Shown here: one piece after another, positions 47,378-56,260 of the stretch
How the letters are laid out: every line of letters begins with the position of its first letter
Numbering within the stretch: the stretch's first letter is position 1
From: Corynebacterium vitaeruminis DSM 20294
Lineage (GTDB): Bacteria; Actinomycetota; Actinomycetes; Mycobacteriales; Mycobacteriaceae
NCBI RefSeq assembly: GCF_000550805.1
Contig: NZ_CP004353.1
Location: forward strand, 2,867,781 to 2,931,780
Length of the DNA: 64,000 bases
Reading direction: 5' to 3'
Notes under the pieces: model-generated
Told to the model about the DNA's origin: nothing
The model's database searches: none
Seen by the model: only the letters and a program-made list of their open reading frames with translations
Position numbers and translations under genes: made by a program

Positions 47378-50169
47378 ATTACGCACGCTCTACCGGATCG
47401 GCGCTGCTTCTCGCCTCGCTGATCTGTGCCACCGCGCAGTTTCCGGCGTCGGCGGACGCGCTCCTGCAGTCCCCGAAAGACGCCGCCGCCAGCGCGCGGT
47501 GGGTCAACCCGCAGCTGCGGCAGAACGAGGTCGACTCCAACCTCAAGGTCGAGCTCACCGAGGTCCCCTCGGCAATCAACCTGGGCGACAACCTCGTCGT
47601 GGCGATGAAGGTGACCAACAACGGCAGCGAGTCCCTCAAGGTCTCCGACCTCGTGATCACCCCGCAGCACGCCGACGCCGAGACCTCGGCGACCCGCGTG
47701 CGCAAGGTTCTCGCCAGCGATCCCTCGGCGTTCCCGTACGCCGCCACCGCCGACGTGGCTGGCACCGGGGGCACCGACGGCTCCCAGGCCCTCGCCCCAG
47801 GACAGACGGTCGAGCTGTCCGTCTCCGTCCCCACCGCGGTGGGGGAGGCGGGAAGCTTCGGGCTGGAGGGCGCCGGGTTCTACCCCGTGCTCATCGGCGT
47901 CAGCGACGGCGTCAACTACGCATCGAACAGGTTCCTGCTCTCGGTAGTCGACACGAAGAGCACCGATGACTCCGCCACGAACACGCAGGATGCCTCGCGG
48001 GAAGCGACGTCTAACACCCCGCAGGCAACCCCCTTAAGCATCCTTTACCCGCTCTCGGCGGAGGTCGACATCGTGGCGGGGGAGACGGGCGACGCGCCCC
48101 AGCGTTCCCCGCTCATCCTGAGCAGCGAGCAGCTCGCAAGCCAGCTCGCCGCGGGCGGGCGCATCGACTCGCTCGTCGACGCCTACAAGGAAAACACCGC
48201 CAAGAACCCGCAGCTCGCGCAGGCGACCTGCCTCGCCCTCGACCCGCAGCTCATCGACGCGCTCTCGCGGATGGCCGACGGGTACTCGGTGTCCTCGGAG
48301 CGCCCCAGCTCGGTGTCCCAGAAGCGTCGACTGCGCGACTCCTGGGGCTCGACGGACGAGACCGTCGACTCGACTCCCGGCACCGGCCAGGCCGACGCGC
48401 AGCGGATCCTCGACGAGCTCAAAGACATCACCGCCAACTCCTGCACCGTCGCACTCCCGTGGGCGAACGCCGAGGTCAACGCGATCGCCGCTACGAACAA
48501 CCAGTGGCTCATCCAGGAGGCGCTCCTGCGCGGCCAGTCGACGATCGAGGACGTCCTCGGCGTCGTCCCGCTGGAAAACGTGGTCATCGCCCCCACGGGC
48601 TACGTCACCGAGCACTCGGTGCAGTCGCTGGGGTGGGCGGATTCAAGCCGACTCGCCCAGACGGGCGGGACCGACGGGCAGAAGGTGAGCATCGACCAGC
48701 TGTGGGCGGTCGACGCCCAAAGCGACCAGCAGGCCACGCAGAACCAGTCGGGGTCGGCCGTGACGGCCACCCAGAGCCCCGACGCCTCTGACTCAGCCTC
48801 AGCGGCTTCAGCCACCTCGCAGGCGCCCACCCCGCTTTCGCCGGTCCGCGTCCTGGTGTCCGACAACAGCGTGTGGAGCGCCCCGGCCACGGCGCGATTC
48901 AGCCAGCTGGCCACCGGGATCACCGGGGTCAGCTACCAGGGCTCGCTGGCGGCGACGCTCGCCGAGTCCGGCTCGGACCCGGACATGGTGAGCTATGGCA
49001 GCTACGACACCCGGATGGATCCGGATCTCGACTCGGCGGCCTCGCGCAACGCGACGGCCAACTCGACGCTTCGGCAGGCGGTCAGCAGCCCGCAACGAAC
49101 CGGGGACGACCAGGCGCCGGAACCCGTGCTGGCGATGCTCCCGGCCTCCATGACCAGTGGCTCCGAGATCCTCAACACCGCGGCCAGCCTGCTCGACTCC
49201 CGCAGCGCCACCCCGATGAAGCTCGAGGACTATCTCACCCCAAGCCAGGGGCAGTCGACCGAGCTGCAGCAGCTCAGCGAGTCCGAGCAGGCGACCCTTG
49301 GCGGATCTGCACCCGACAGCGACCGCTTCGGCGCCCCCTTCGACGACCCGACGGTCGTCTCCGACGCGGAGATCCAACGCGCCCGCCAGCAGTCCGGGTA
49401 CATCGATGACCTCACCGACCTCATGGTCAACGACCCGCAGGTCGCGCTCACCCCGTATCACTTCACGCAGCCGCTGCGCCAGGATCTCCTGCGGGCGCTG
49501 CGCTACACCGGGCGCAACTCCATCGCCGACTACGATTCCCGCACGCAGCAGGCCAACACGACGCTCAACCTCAACCGCGACACGCTCACCGAGCTGCGCG
49601 GGTCGGTGAGCCTACTGCCCCCCGGCAACGTCTACACCCGGATCTCCGACTCCTCGCCGCTGCTCATCGTGGCGCAGAACGGCCTGCCCCTGCCCGTCGA
49701 CGCCCGCATCCGATACGTTGGCCCCGAGAACGCCTCCATCGACGCGCCGAGCCCGCTCATCATCCCGGCCAAGGGTTCGATCACCATTTCGATGACCGCG
49801 AACCTGCGCACGGACTCCGGCCGCACGGACCTGTCGCTCTGGCTGGCCACGCCGCAAAACGCCGCTATCTCCGACCCGGTCGAGATCGGCGTGCAGACCC
49901 GCTCTGGCGTCTTCGGTGCCTCGGGCACGGCGGCGCTCGTGGTCATCGGCCTGCTCGGGCTGATGTTGGGGCGGATGTTCCTCAAGCGACGCCGCGACCG
50001 GCTCCGCCAGGAGGCGCGCGAGAAGCGCCGCGAGCAGCGGCTGGCGGCCCAGAGCGTTAAGCGCATTCGTCGGACGCCGCCCGCGCCCCCCAGGGGGCAG
50101 CAACGGCAGTTCCGTCGGCGGGAACGCCCCGATGACGATGACGACGATGACTCAGACAAGCCCAGCTGA
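47374..50169 (+). CDS. DUF6049-type exported membrane-anchored protein
   Basis: A 931-residue protein with an N-terminal signal peptide (LLLASLICATAQFPASADA), a large extracytoplasmic part, one C-terminal helix (AALVVIGLLGLMLGRMFL) and a cytoplasmic tail first basic, then acidic (six Asp in a row). It has low-complexity Ser/Ala/Gln segments. It always lies between MutT4 and MurJ in this group, which suggests a role in envelope assembly. GTG start overlaps the NUDIX stop (GTGA). Confidence 0.85.
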   Translation: MNYARSTGSALLLASLICATAQFPASADALLQSPKDAAASARWVNPQLRQNEVDSNLKVELTEVPSAINLGDNLVVAMKVTNNGSESLKVSDLVITPQHADAETSATRVRKVLASDPSAFPYAATADVAGTGGTDGSQALAPGQTVELSVSVPTAVGEAGSFGLEGAGFYPVLIGVSDGVNYASNRFLLSVVDTKSTDDSATNTQDASREATSNTPQATPLSILYPLSAEVDIVAGETGDAPQRSPLILSSEQLASQLAAGGRIDSLVDAYKENTAKNPQLAQATCLALDPQLIDALSRMADGYSVSSERPSSVSQKRRLRDSWGSTDETVDSTPGTGQADAQRILDELKDITANSCTVALPWANAEVNAIAATNNQWLIQEALLRGQSTIEDVLGVVPLENVVIAPTGYVTEHSVQSLGWADSSRLAQTGGTDGQKVSIDQLWAVDAQSDQQATQNQSGSAVTATQSPDASDSASAASATSQAPTPLSPVRVLVSDNSVWSAPATARFSQLATGITGVSYQGSLAATLAESGSDPDMVSYGSYDTRMDPDLDSAASRNATANSTLRQAVSSPQRTGDDQAPEPVLAMLPASMTSGSEILNTAASLLDSRSATPMKLEDYLTPSQGQSTELQQLSESEQATLGGSAPDSDRFGAPFDDPTVVSDAEIQRARQQSGYIDDLTDLMVNDPQVALTPYHFTQPLRQDLLRALRYTGRNSIADYDSRTQQANTTLNLNRDTLTELRGSVSLLPPGNVYTRISDSSPLLIVAQNGLPLPVDARIRYVGPENASIDAPSPLIIPAKGSITISMTANLRTDSGRTDLSLWLATPQNAAISDPVEIGVQTRSGVFGASGTAALVVIGLLGLMLGRMFLKRRRDRLRQEAREKRREQRLAAQSVKRIRRTPPAPPRGQQRQFRRRERPDDDDDDDSDKPS

Positions 50170-50188
50170 TTTTCAACAATGAAAGAGG

Positions 50189-50247
50189 AAGGGCGCACCA
50201 CGGCCGCCGCCAGCTGCGCGACCACAGCGTGCGCCCTTTTGGGTTTT
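50189..50247 (+). terminator. Terminator between DUF6049 gene and murJ
   Basis: AAGGGCGCAC (50189-50198) pairs with GTGCGCCCTT (50229-50238), followed by TTGGGTTTTT. Confidence 0.8.
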
Positions 50248-50295
50248 TAGCTAGAGACCATCTCGTGAAGTAACCGATAGATAGGAAGACTCCTC

Positions 50296-53200
50296 GTGGA
50301 CGATCGGGTCAACCCCTCACCTGGCGTGCGCCACCGCTTTCACCAGCCCGCGGCGCCCGCCCCCGTGCCGGACGCACAGCCGCCGCGACCGAAAAAGAAG
50401 AAAGACGAAAACGACCGCTCGCTGCTCCAAGCGCCGGCCGGGGCCCCACGCACGGCCCACGGGCTCGCCTCGGGCCAGGCGGCGGGCGCTGTAGACGTCG
50501 ACAAGCAAAGCGAAGGAACCAGCGACACCGACGTCGTGCGCTCGACCGGTTCGATGGCGATCGCGACGCTGTTCTCGCGCATCACCGGCTTCCTGCGCAA
50601 CGTGCTCATCGTGACCACGCTGGGGCCGGCGATCTCCTCGGCGTTCAACGTGGCCAACACGCTGCCGAACCTCATTACCGAGATCGTGCTCGGCGCCGTG
50701 CTCACCTCGCTGGTGGTGCCGGTGCTCGTGCGCGCGGAGAAGGAGGACCCCGATAGGGGAGAGCGGTTCATCCGTCAGCTGTTCACGCTGGCGACGACGC
50801 TGCTCGGCGTGATCACCCTCGTCTCCGTCGCCGGCGCCCCGCTGCTCACCCGCCTCATGCTGAGCTCGGAGGGCAAGGTCAACCTCACGCAGTCGACCGG
50901 CTTCGCCTACCTGCTGCTGCCGCAGATCATCTTCTACGGCCTGTTCGCGCTGCTCATGGCGGTGCTCAACACGAAGAACGTGTTCAAGCCCGGCGCGTGG
51001 GCCCCGGTGATCAACAACATCATCGTGCTCGTCGTGCTGGTCGCCTACAAGCTGGTCCCGGGCGAGCTGTCGCCCTCGGACCCGGCGGGGGTCACCGACC
51101 CGCACGTGCTGCTCCTGGGCGTGGGCACCACGCTCGGCGTGGTCGTGCAGATGCTCATCATGGTCCCGCCGATCAGGCGCGCCGGGGTCTCGCTCAAGCC
51201 GCTGTGGGGCATCGACGACCGCCTCAAGCAGTTCGGCGGGATGGCGCTGGCCATCGTCGTCTACGTGGCGATCTCGCAGTTCGGCTACACGATCACAACC
51301 CGCATCGCCTCCACCGCGGACGACGCCGCGCCGAACATCTACCAGCAGGCGTGGCTTTTGCTGCAGGTGCCCTACGGCATCATCGGCGTGACCCTGCTGA
51401 CCGCCATCATGCCGCGCCTGTCGCGCAACGCCGCAGACGGCGACGACAAAGCCGTGGTCGGCGACCTCGTGCTCGGCTCCAAGCTGACCTTTCTGGCGCT
51501 CATCCCGATCGTCGTGTTCTTCACCGCGTTCGGAACGCCCATCGCCACCGGACTGTTCGCCTACGGCGCCTTCCCGCAGCACACGGCGACAATCCTCGGC
51601 ATGACGTTGAGCTTCTCCGCGTTCACCCTGCTGCCGTACGCGATGGTGCTCCTTCACCTGCGCGTGTTCTACGCCCGCGAGGACGCGTGGACGCCGACGT
51701 TCATCATCGCCGGCATCACCATCACCAAGGTCCTACTGTCCTGGCTCGCGCCCGCCGTCGCCTCCAGCCCGGAGGACGTGGTGATCCTCCTCGGCGCGGC
51801 CAACGGCTTCGGCTTCGTCGCAGGTGCCCTCATCGGCGCCTTCCTCCTGCGCCGCAAGCTCGGCTCGCTGGGCACGCGCACCATCGCGCACACGAGCCTG
51901 TGGGCGCTGGGCGCCTCGATCGTGGGTGTTGTCGTCTCGCTGGTCCTGGCGTGGCTGCTCAACCGCGTCTCGGGGCCGCTGTTCAGCATCTTCGGCTCCG
52001 CGGGGCACCTGGTCCACCTGGCGATCGTCGGCGTGGTTTTCCTGGGCGTGACCGGCTACGTGCTGTCGCGCTCTGGGCTGCCGGAGGTCGGCAACATCGG
52101 CCGCGCGCTCACGCGCATTCCGGGCATGAGCCGGATCATCAAGGTCGGCCCGCCGGTCGGCGCGGAAGAGAGCGCCGCTAGCACCGAAGCGCGGGTCTAC
52201 GCGACGGCGGAGGCGCTCGCCTACGAGTCCGAGTTCAACGCCTCCCCGGTCCCGCCGCCGATGTCGGCCGGCGTTGTCCGCGGCCCGCGGCTGGTGCCCG
52301 GCGCGGAGGTCTCCGACGGCCGCTTCCGCCTGCTCGCCGATCACGGCTCCGTCCCCGGCGCGCGCTTCTGGCAGGCGCGCGAGAAGGCCACCGGCAGGGA
52401 GGTGTCGCTGACGTTCGTCGACACCACCGGTTCCGCCCCGCAGGCGCCCGCGACGCCGCAGGCCGCGGCGCTCGAGGCGGAGTCCATCGCCGCACGCACC
52501 CGCGCACTCGCCGCGCTGCACCACGAGGCGGTCGCGTCCAACATCGAGGTCCTGTCCTACCGCACCGGCGCGCTCGTGGTCGCCGACTGGGTTCCGGGCC
52601 GTTCGCTCGCCTCCGTCGCCACCATGCACCCGGATCCGCAGGCGGCGGCGGGCGCTTTCGTCCCCCTTGCCGACGCCGTGACCACGGCGCACGCGCACAA
52701 CACCCTGCTGGGCCTCGACAACCGCGCCCGCCTGCGCATCTCCACCGCCGGGGTCGCCACGCTGGCCTTCCCGGCTGTCCTGTCCGACGCCTCCGAGGCC
52801 CGCGATCTTCGGGGCATCCGAGCCGGTCTTGCTTCGCTTGTCGACGCCGAAGGCGCGCCGAGCCAGGTCCGAGCGCTCCTCGAATCCGAGCCCTCGGAAC
52901 TCCCGGCGGCGCTGCTGGCGCTCGGTGGACTCGGCGGAGGGGCCGAAACGGCCGCAAAGGCGACCGAGGAACCGATCGAGCAGGGCACGGCCGCCCCCGA
53001 CGAGAGCCCCGCCCTAGAGATCACCGAGGAGAAGACCCCGAAGCCCACGAGCACCCCGGGCTTCGGCCGCGCCGGGTACTCGCGCGGGGGCCTCGGCATC
53101 CTCGCCGCGGCGGCGATCGCCATCGTCATCGCGGTCGCGCTCATCACCACCTACCTGGCTAGCCTGCTCGGCTCCAGCGATGACTCGGCTCCGCTGGGTT

Positions 53201-53670
53201 CCGACCCCGTCGTGGGCTCGAGCTCCGCCGCCCCGGGTGTACAGCTGATCCAGCCCATCGCCTCCGTGTCCGTGTGGGCGCCCGACATGACCGCGGTCGA
53301 TGCGCAGAGCCAAGCGGCCGGCCCGCTGGCCGCGGACGGCGACGTGACGACCGGCTGGGCGGTGCGCACCGGCGAGGGCCTCGTGCTCCGGACCGCGAAC
53401 GCGGCCCAGCTCACCTCCGTGGTGGTTCACACCGAGACCACCGCCGCCGCCGATATCAAGGTGTACGGGCTGCCGGAGGGCGCCAGCGATCCGGTCGGCA
53501 GCGCTGGCCTTGATGAGCTATCGCTGCTGGCCGAGAAGTCTCTCGACTCCACGCAGACCACCGTGGAGCTCAGCGACAAGGAACCGCTGGCAGGAGTCAT
53601 CCTCCTCGTCGAGCCCACCGACGCCACCCAGGCGAATTCCATCCAGGAGGTCACCCTGGTGGGCAAGTAG
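50296..53670 (+). CDS. murJ: Lipid II flippase MurJ (MviN) fused to a pseudokinase domain
   Basis: A 1124-residue three-part protein. Residues 1-75 are a Pro/Lys-rich cytoplasmic tail. Residues 80-600 form the MOP flippase with about 14 helices (SMAIATLFSRITGFLRNVLIV, NVANTLPNLITEIVLGAVLTS). Residues 650-890 resemble a Ser/Thr kinase fold without catalytic residues (FRLLADHGSVPGARFWQAREK, ending in LRISTAGVATLAF). After a helix (about 935-958) comes an extracytoplasmic beta domain. In mycobacteria the pseudokinase binds FhaA. GTG start after GGAAGA. Confidence 0.92.
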   Translation: MDDRVNPSPGVRHRFHQPAAPAPVPDAQPPRPKKKKDENDRSLLQAPAGAPRTAHGLASGQAAGAVDVDKQSEGTSDTDVVRSTGSMAIATLFSRITGFLRNVLIVTTLGPAISSAFNVANTLPNLITEIVLGAVLTSLVVPVLVRAEKEDPDRGERFIRQLFTLATTLLGVITLVSVAGAPLLTRLMLSSEGKVNLTQSTGFAYLLLPQIIFYGLFALLMAVLNTKNVFKPGAWAPVINNIIVLVVLVAYKLVPGELSPSDPAGVTDPHVLLLGVGTTLGVVVQMLIMVPPIRRAGVSLKPLWGIDDRLKQFGGMALAIVVYVAISQFGYTITTRIASTADDAAPNIYQQAWLLLQVPYGIIGVTLLTAIMPRLSRNAADGDDKAVVGDLVLGSKLTFLALIPIVVFFTAFGTPIATGLFAYGAFPQHTATILGMTLSFSAFTLLPYAMVLLHLRVFYAREDAWTPTFIIAGITITKVLLSWLAPAVASSPEDVVILLGAANGFGFVAGALIGAFLLRRKLGSLGTRTIAHTSLWALGASIVGVVVSLVLAWLLNRVSGPLFSIFGSAGHLVHLAIVGVVFLGVTGYVLSRSGLPEVGNIGRALTRIPGMSRIIKVGPPVGAEESAASTEARVYATAEALAYESEFNASPVPPPMSAGVVRGPRLVPGAEVSDGRFRLLADHGSVPGARFWQAREKATGREVSLTFVDTTGSAPQAPATPQAAALEAESIAARTRALAALHHEAVASNIEVLSYRTGALVVADWVPGRSLASVATMHPDPQAAAGAFVPLADAVTTAHAHNTLLGLDNRARLRISTAGVATLAFPAVLSDASEARDLRGIRAGLASLVDAEGAPSQVRALLESEPSELPAALLALGGLGGGAETAAKATEEPIEQGTAAPDESPALEITEEKTPKPTSTPGFGRAGYSRGGLGILAAAAIAIVIAVALITTYLASLLGSSDDSAPLGSDPVVGSSSAAPGVQLIQPIASVSVWAPDMTAVDAQSQAAGPLAADGDVTTGWAVRTGEGLVLRTANAAQLTSVVVHTETTAAADIKVYGLPEGASDPVGSAGLDELSLLAEKSLDSTQTTVELSDKEPLAGVILLVEPTDATQANSIQEVTLVGK

Positions 53671-53696
53671 CCGCCCCCTTCGACCTCGGTCACAAC

Positions 53697-53740
53697 AACG
53701 CTCCTCCGCGCGCATCGTCCACGGCGCGCGGGGGAGCGTT
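53697..53740 (+). terminator. murJ terminator
   Basis: AACGCTCC-TCCGCGCGC pairs with GCGCGCGGGGGAGCGTT. A parS site begins 4 bp downstream. The rest of the gap to 54006 holds a second inverted repeat CCCCGAGGC-TTT-GCCTCGGGG (about 53958-53978) close to sigM. Confidence 0.8.
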
Positions 53741-53743
53741 CGT

Positions 53744-53759
53744 CGTTTCACGTGAAACA
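53744..53759. other. parS site (one mismatch) upstream of sigM
   Basis: CGTTTCACGTGAAACA, intergenic, directly after the murJ terminator. Confidence 0.92.
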
Positions 53760-54006
53760 AACCCTCAACCCCAGCTTGAGGGACGGCCGAGAGCGACAAA
53801 CGGCCGTCCACCTTGGTGGTCAACGGGCCCCAGCCGCTCGGCCGTCGCGTAGGAAACAATTGGTTTAGATTCTCACTTGAAGCCGAACCCGGAGGCCTCA
53901 AGAGGGAAGCGGGGGACACCATTCCACTGCGAAGTTGTGAGAACGCACGTATCGGCCCCGAGGCTTTGCCTCGGGGCGACCACCACTCATCGATGACAGG
54001 GGATTC

Positions 54007-54696
54007 ATGAGCAGGCCACACACTTCCTTACCGGACAACCACCACATCGCGGGCCCGCCGCCCGAAGGGCGCGCCATGACCCCAGCCTTCACAACTCGCC
54101 CATCGGATTACCTCCAATATTTGGGAACGGTCACGGTCACCACTCCCGACGAGGAGCTCATCGCCGACTTCCTTGCTGGCGACTACTACGCCTTCAATGA
54201 CCTCGTGGCGAAGCATTTCAGGAGGGTCTGGTTCATCGCCAGGCGGTACACGGACAACATTGAAGACGCCAACGACGTCCTTCAGGACGGACTCTTGAAG
54301 GCCTTCCACAAGATTCATCAGTTCAAGGGCAACTCGAGCTTCGGCACATGGCTGCACCGGCTCATCCAGAACAACGCCTACGATCACTACAACAAGCGCA
54401 AGCATCACCAAGACACCGTGACCATCAACGGCGACGAGCCCAATCTCGAGATCGAGCGGGTCCTCAGCCACGATCCCACCGACGACATCGACCTCAGCAT
54501 CACCATGCGCGACGCGCTCGACAAGCTCACGCCCGAGCACAGGAACGCCATCATCCTGGTGGATTTCCTAGGCTACGACGTGGACATGGCCGCGGGCGCG
54601 CTCGGCGTGAAGAAGGGGACCATCAAATCCCGCAGGGCGCGCGCGAGGGAACACCTCCGCAAGCACCTCGAACCCCTCGACGCACCGCCCGCCTAG
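54007..54696 (+). CDS. sigM: ECF sigma factor SigM
   Basis: A 229-residue sigma factor with region 2 (EELIADFLAGDYYAFNDLVAKHFRRVWFIARRYTDNIEDANDVLQDGLLKAF) and region 4 (LDKLTPEHRNAIILVDFLGYDVDMAAGALGVKKGTIKSRRARAREHLRK). In C. glutamicum SigM controls disulfide-stress genes including the thioredoxin system next door. ATG at 54007 after AGGGGATTC; an internal ATG at 54079 would give a 205-residue protein closer to the usual length. No anti-sigma gene is adjacent. Confidence 0.92.
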   Translation: MSRPHTSLPDNHHIAGPPPEGRAMTPAFTTRPSDYLQYLGTVTVTTPDEELIADFLAGDYYAFNDLVAKHFRRVWFIARRYTDNIEDANDVLQDGLLKAFHKIHQFKGNSSFGTWLHRLIQNNAYDHYNKRKHHQDTVTINGDEPNLEIERVLSHDPTDDIDLSITMRDALDKLTPEHRNAIILVDFLGYDVDMAAGALGVKKGTIKSRRARAREHLRKHLEPLDAPPA

Positions 54697-54719
54697 GAGC
54701 TGGCACCGCCTACGGGGAA

Positions 54720-54748
54720 GGGAATTTAAAACCCCCCTAGACTGTTGT
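54720..54748 (+). promoter_or_regulatory. SigM-type promoter of trxB
   Basis: GGGAAT (54720-54725), a 17-bp spacer and TGTTGT (54743-54748). This matches the C. glutamicum SigM pattern (GGGAAT, 16-18 bp, YGTTGR) except at the last base. It drives trxB and trxA and implies control by the neighbouring sigma factor. Confidence 0.7.
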
Positions 54749-54860
54749 CTTGCAAGGAAGCACGAAGCGGTGGCCGCTAAACTGGGGCCACTACCAGCAC
54801 CCCGTGAGGCGGGTGCATTATTTAGGACAGCTCCTTGCAGCTAGGAAGGCAGAAAACCCC

Positions 54861-55796
54861 ATGTCTGAGGCACCTCACGTGCACGACGTCGCCATCATTG
54901 GCTCCGGTCCCGCCGGTTACACCGCCGCTCTCTACGCGGCGCGCGCCGAGCTCAAGCCCATCGTCTTCGAGGGCATCGAATTCGGCGGCTCGCTGATGAC
55001 GACCACCGAGGTGGAGAACTTCCCTGGCTTCCCCGAGGGGATCATGGGCCCGGACCTCATGGACAACATGCGCAACCAGGCCGAGCGCTTCGGCGCCGAC
55101 CTGCGCATGGAGCTGGTCACCAAGGTCGAGCTCGAGGGCGAGATCAAGAAGATCTGGGTTGACGACGAGGAGTACCAGGCACGCACGGTCATCCTCGCGA
55201 CCGGCTCCGCGCCGCGCTACCTGGGCGTCCCGGGGGAGCAAACGCTGCTCGGCCGCGGCGTGTCCGCCTGTGCCACCTGCGATGGCTTCTTCTTCAAGGA
55301 CCACGACATCGCCGTGATCGGCGGCGGCGACTCCGCTATGGAGGAGGCTACCTTCCTCACCAAGTTCGCTAGGTCCGTCACCATCGTCCACCGCCGCGAG
55401 GAGTTCCGCGCCTCGGCCATCATGCTGGAGCGCGCGAAGAACAACGAGAAGATCCGGTTCGCCACCAACAAGGTCGTCTCCAAGGTCCTCGGCGAAAACA
55501 CCGTCAGCGGCCTCGAGCTCACCGACACCGTGACCGGCGAGACCTCCACCCTCGACGTCACCGCCATGTTCGTGGCCATCGGCCACGATCCGCGCTCGGA
55601 GATGTTCAAGGACCAGCTGGACGTGGACGACAAGGGCTACGTCCAGGTCGAGCACCCGTCCACCAAGACCTCGCTGCCGGGCGTCTTCGCCATCGGCGAC
55701 CTAGTCGATTCCCACTACCAACAGGCCGTAACCGCCGCCGGCTCGGGCTGCCGCGGCGCCATCGACGCCGAGCACTACCTGGCCGAGCACGCTTAA
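54861..55796 (+). CDS. trxB: Thioredoxin reductase
   Basis: A 311-residue flavoenzyme. FAD motif [18 protein letters not shown], redox centre [14 protein letters not shown] motif [14 protein letters not shown] with the HRREEFRAS specificity segment, and closing [21 protein letters not shown]. Reduces the thioredoxin encoded 19 bp downstream. ATG after AGGAAGG. The 5' leader of about 105 bases holds a GCACCC/GGGTGC hairpin. Confidence 0.96.
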   Translation: MSEAPHVHDVAIIGSGPAGYTAALYAARAELKPIVFEGIEFGGSLMTTTEVENFPGFPEGIMGPDLMDNMRNQAERFGADLRMELVTKVELEGEIKKIWVDDEEYQARTVILATGSAPRYLGVPGEQTLLGRGVSACATCDGFFFKDHDIAVIGGGDSAMEEATFLTKFARSVTIVHRREEFRASAIMLERAKNNEKIRFATNKVVSKVLGENTVSGLELTDTVTGETSTLDVTAMFVAIGHDPRSEMFKDQLDVDDKGYVQVEHPSTKTSLPGVFAIGDLVDSHYQQAVTAAGSGCRGAIDAEHYLAEHA

Positions 55797-55815
55797 TCTA
55801 GATCGGAGAAATTTC

Positions 55816-56139
55816 ATGAGCAACGCAGTAAACGTCACCCAGTCCACCTTCAAGTCCGTGGTCGTCGACTCGGACAAGCCGGTCCTCGTGGACTTCTGGG
55901 CGGAGTGGTGCGGCCCGTGCAAGAAGCTCGGCCCGATCATCGACGAGGTGGCCTCCGAGATGGGCGATCAGATCACCGTCGCGAAGGTCGACGTCGACGC
56001 CGAGCGCAATCTCGGCGCCATGTTCCAGATCATGTCCATCCCCACCGTGCTGATCTTCAAGGACGGCCAAAAGGTTTCCGAGTTCGTGGGAGTTCGTCCG
56101 AAGTCGGCCATCGTGGCGGAGCTGAAGAAGCACCTCTAA
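55816..56139 (+). CDS. trxA: Thioredoxin
   Basis: A 107-residue thioredoxin with the active site FWAEWCGPCKKLGP and the cis-Pro segment MSIPTVLIFKDGQK. Partner of TrxB in the same operon; keeps cytoplasmic disulfides reduced. ATG after GGAGAA. Confidence 0.97.
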   Translation: MSNAVNVTQSTFKSVVVDSDKPVLVDFWAEWCGPCKKLGPIIDEVASEMGDQITVAKVDVDAERNLGAMFQIMSIPTVLIFKDGQKVSEFVGVRPKSAIVAELKKHL

Positions 56140-56260
56140 CTGGTATTGTTGGGAAACAGCAATACAGCTGAGAAAATAGTAAACTGCTCGGTGCGCAGGT
56201 CAACGCTGCGCGCAGCAGTGCGCTTTTCCCAGAAGCGGAATCGAGGAGGAATGCATCAGC

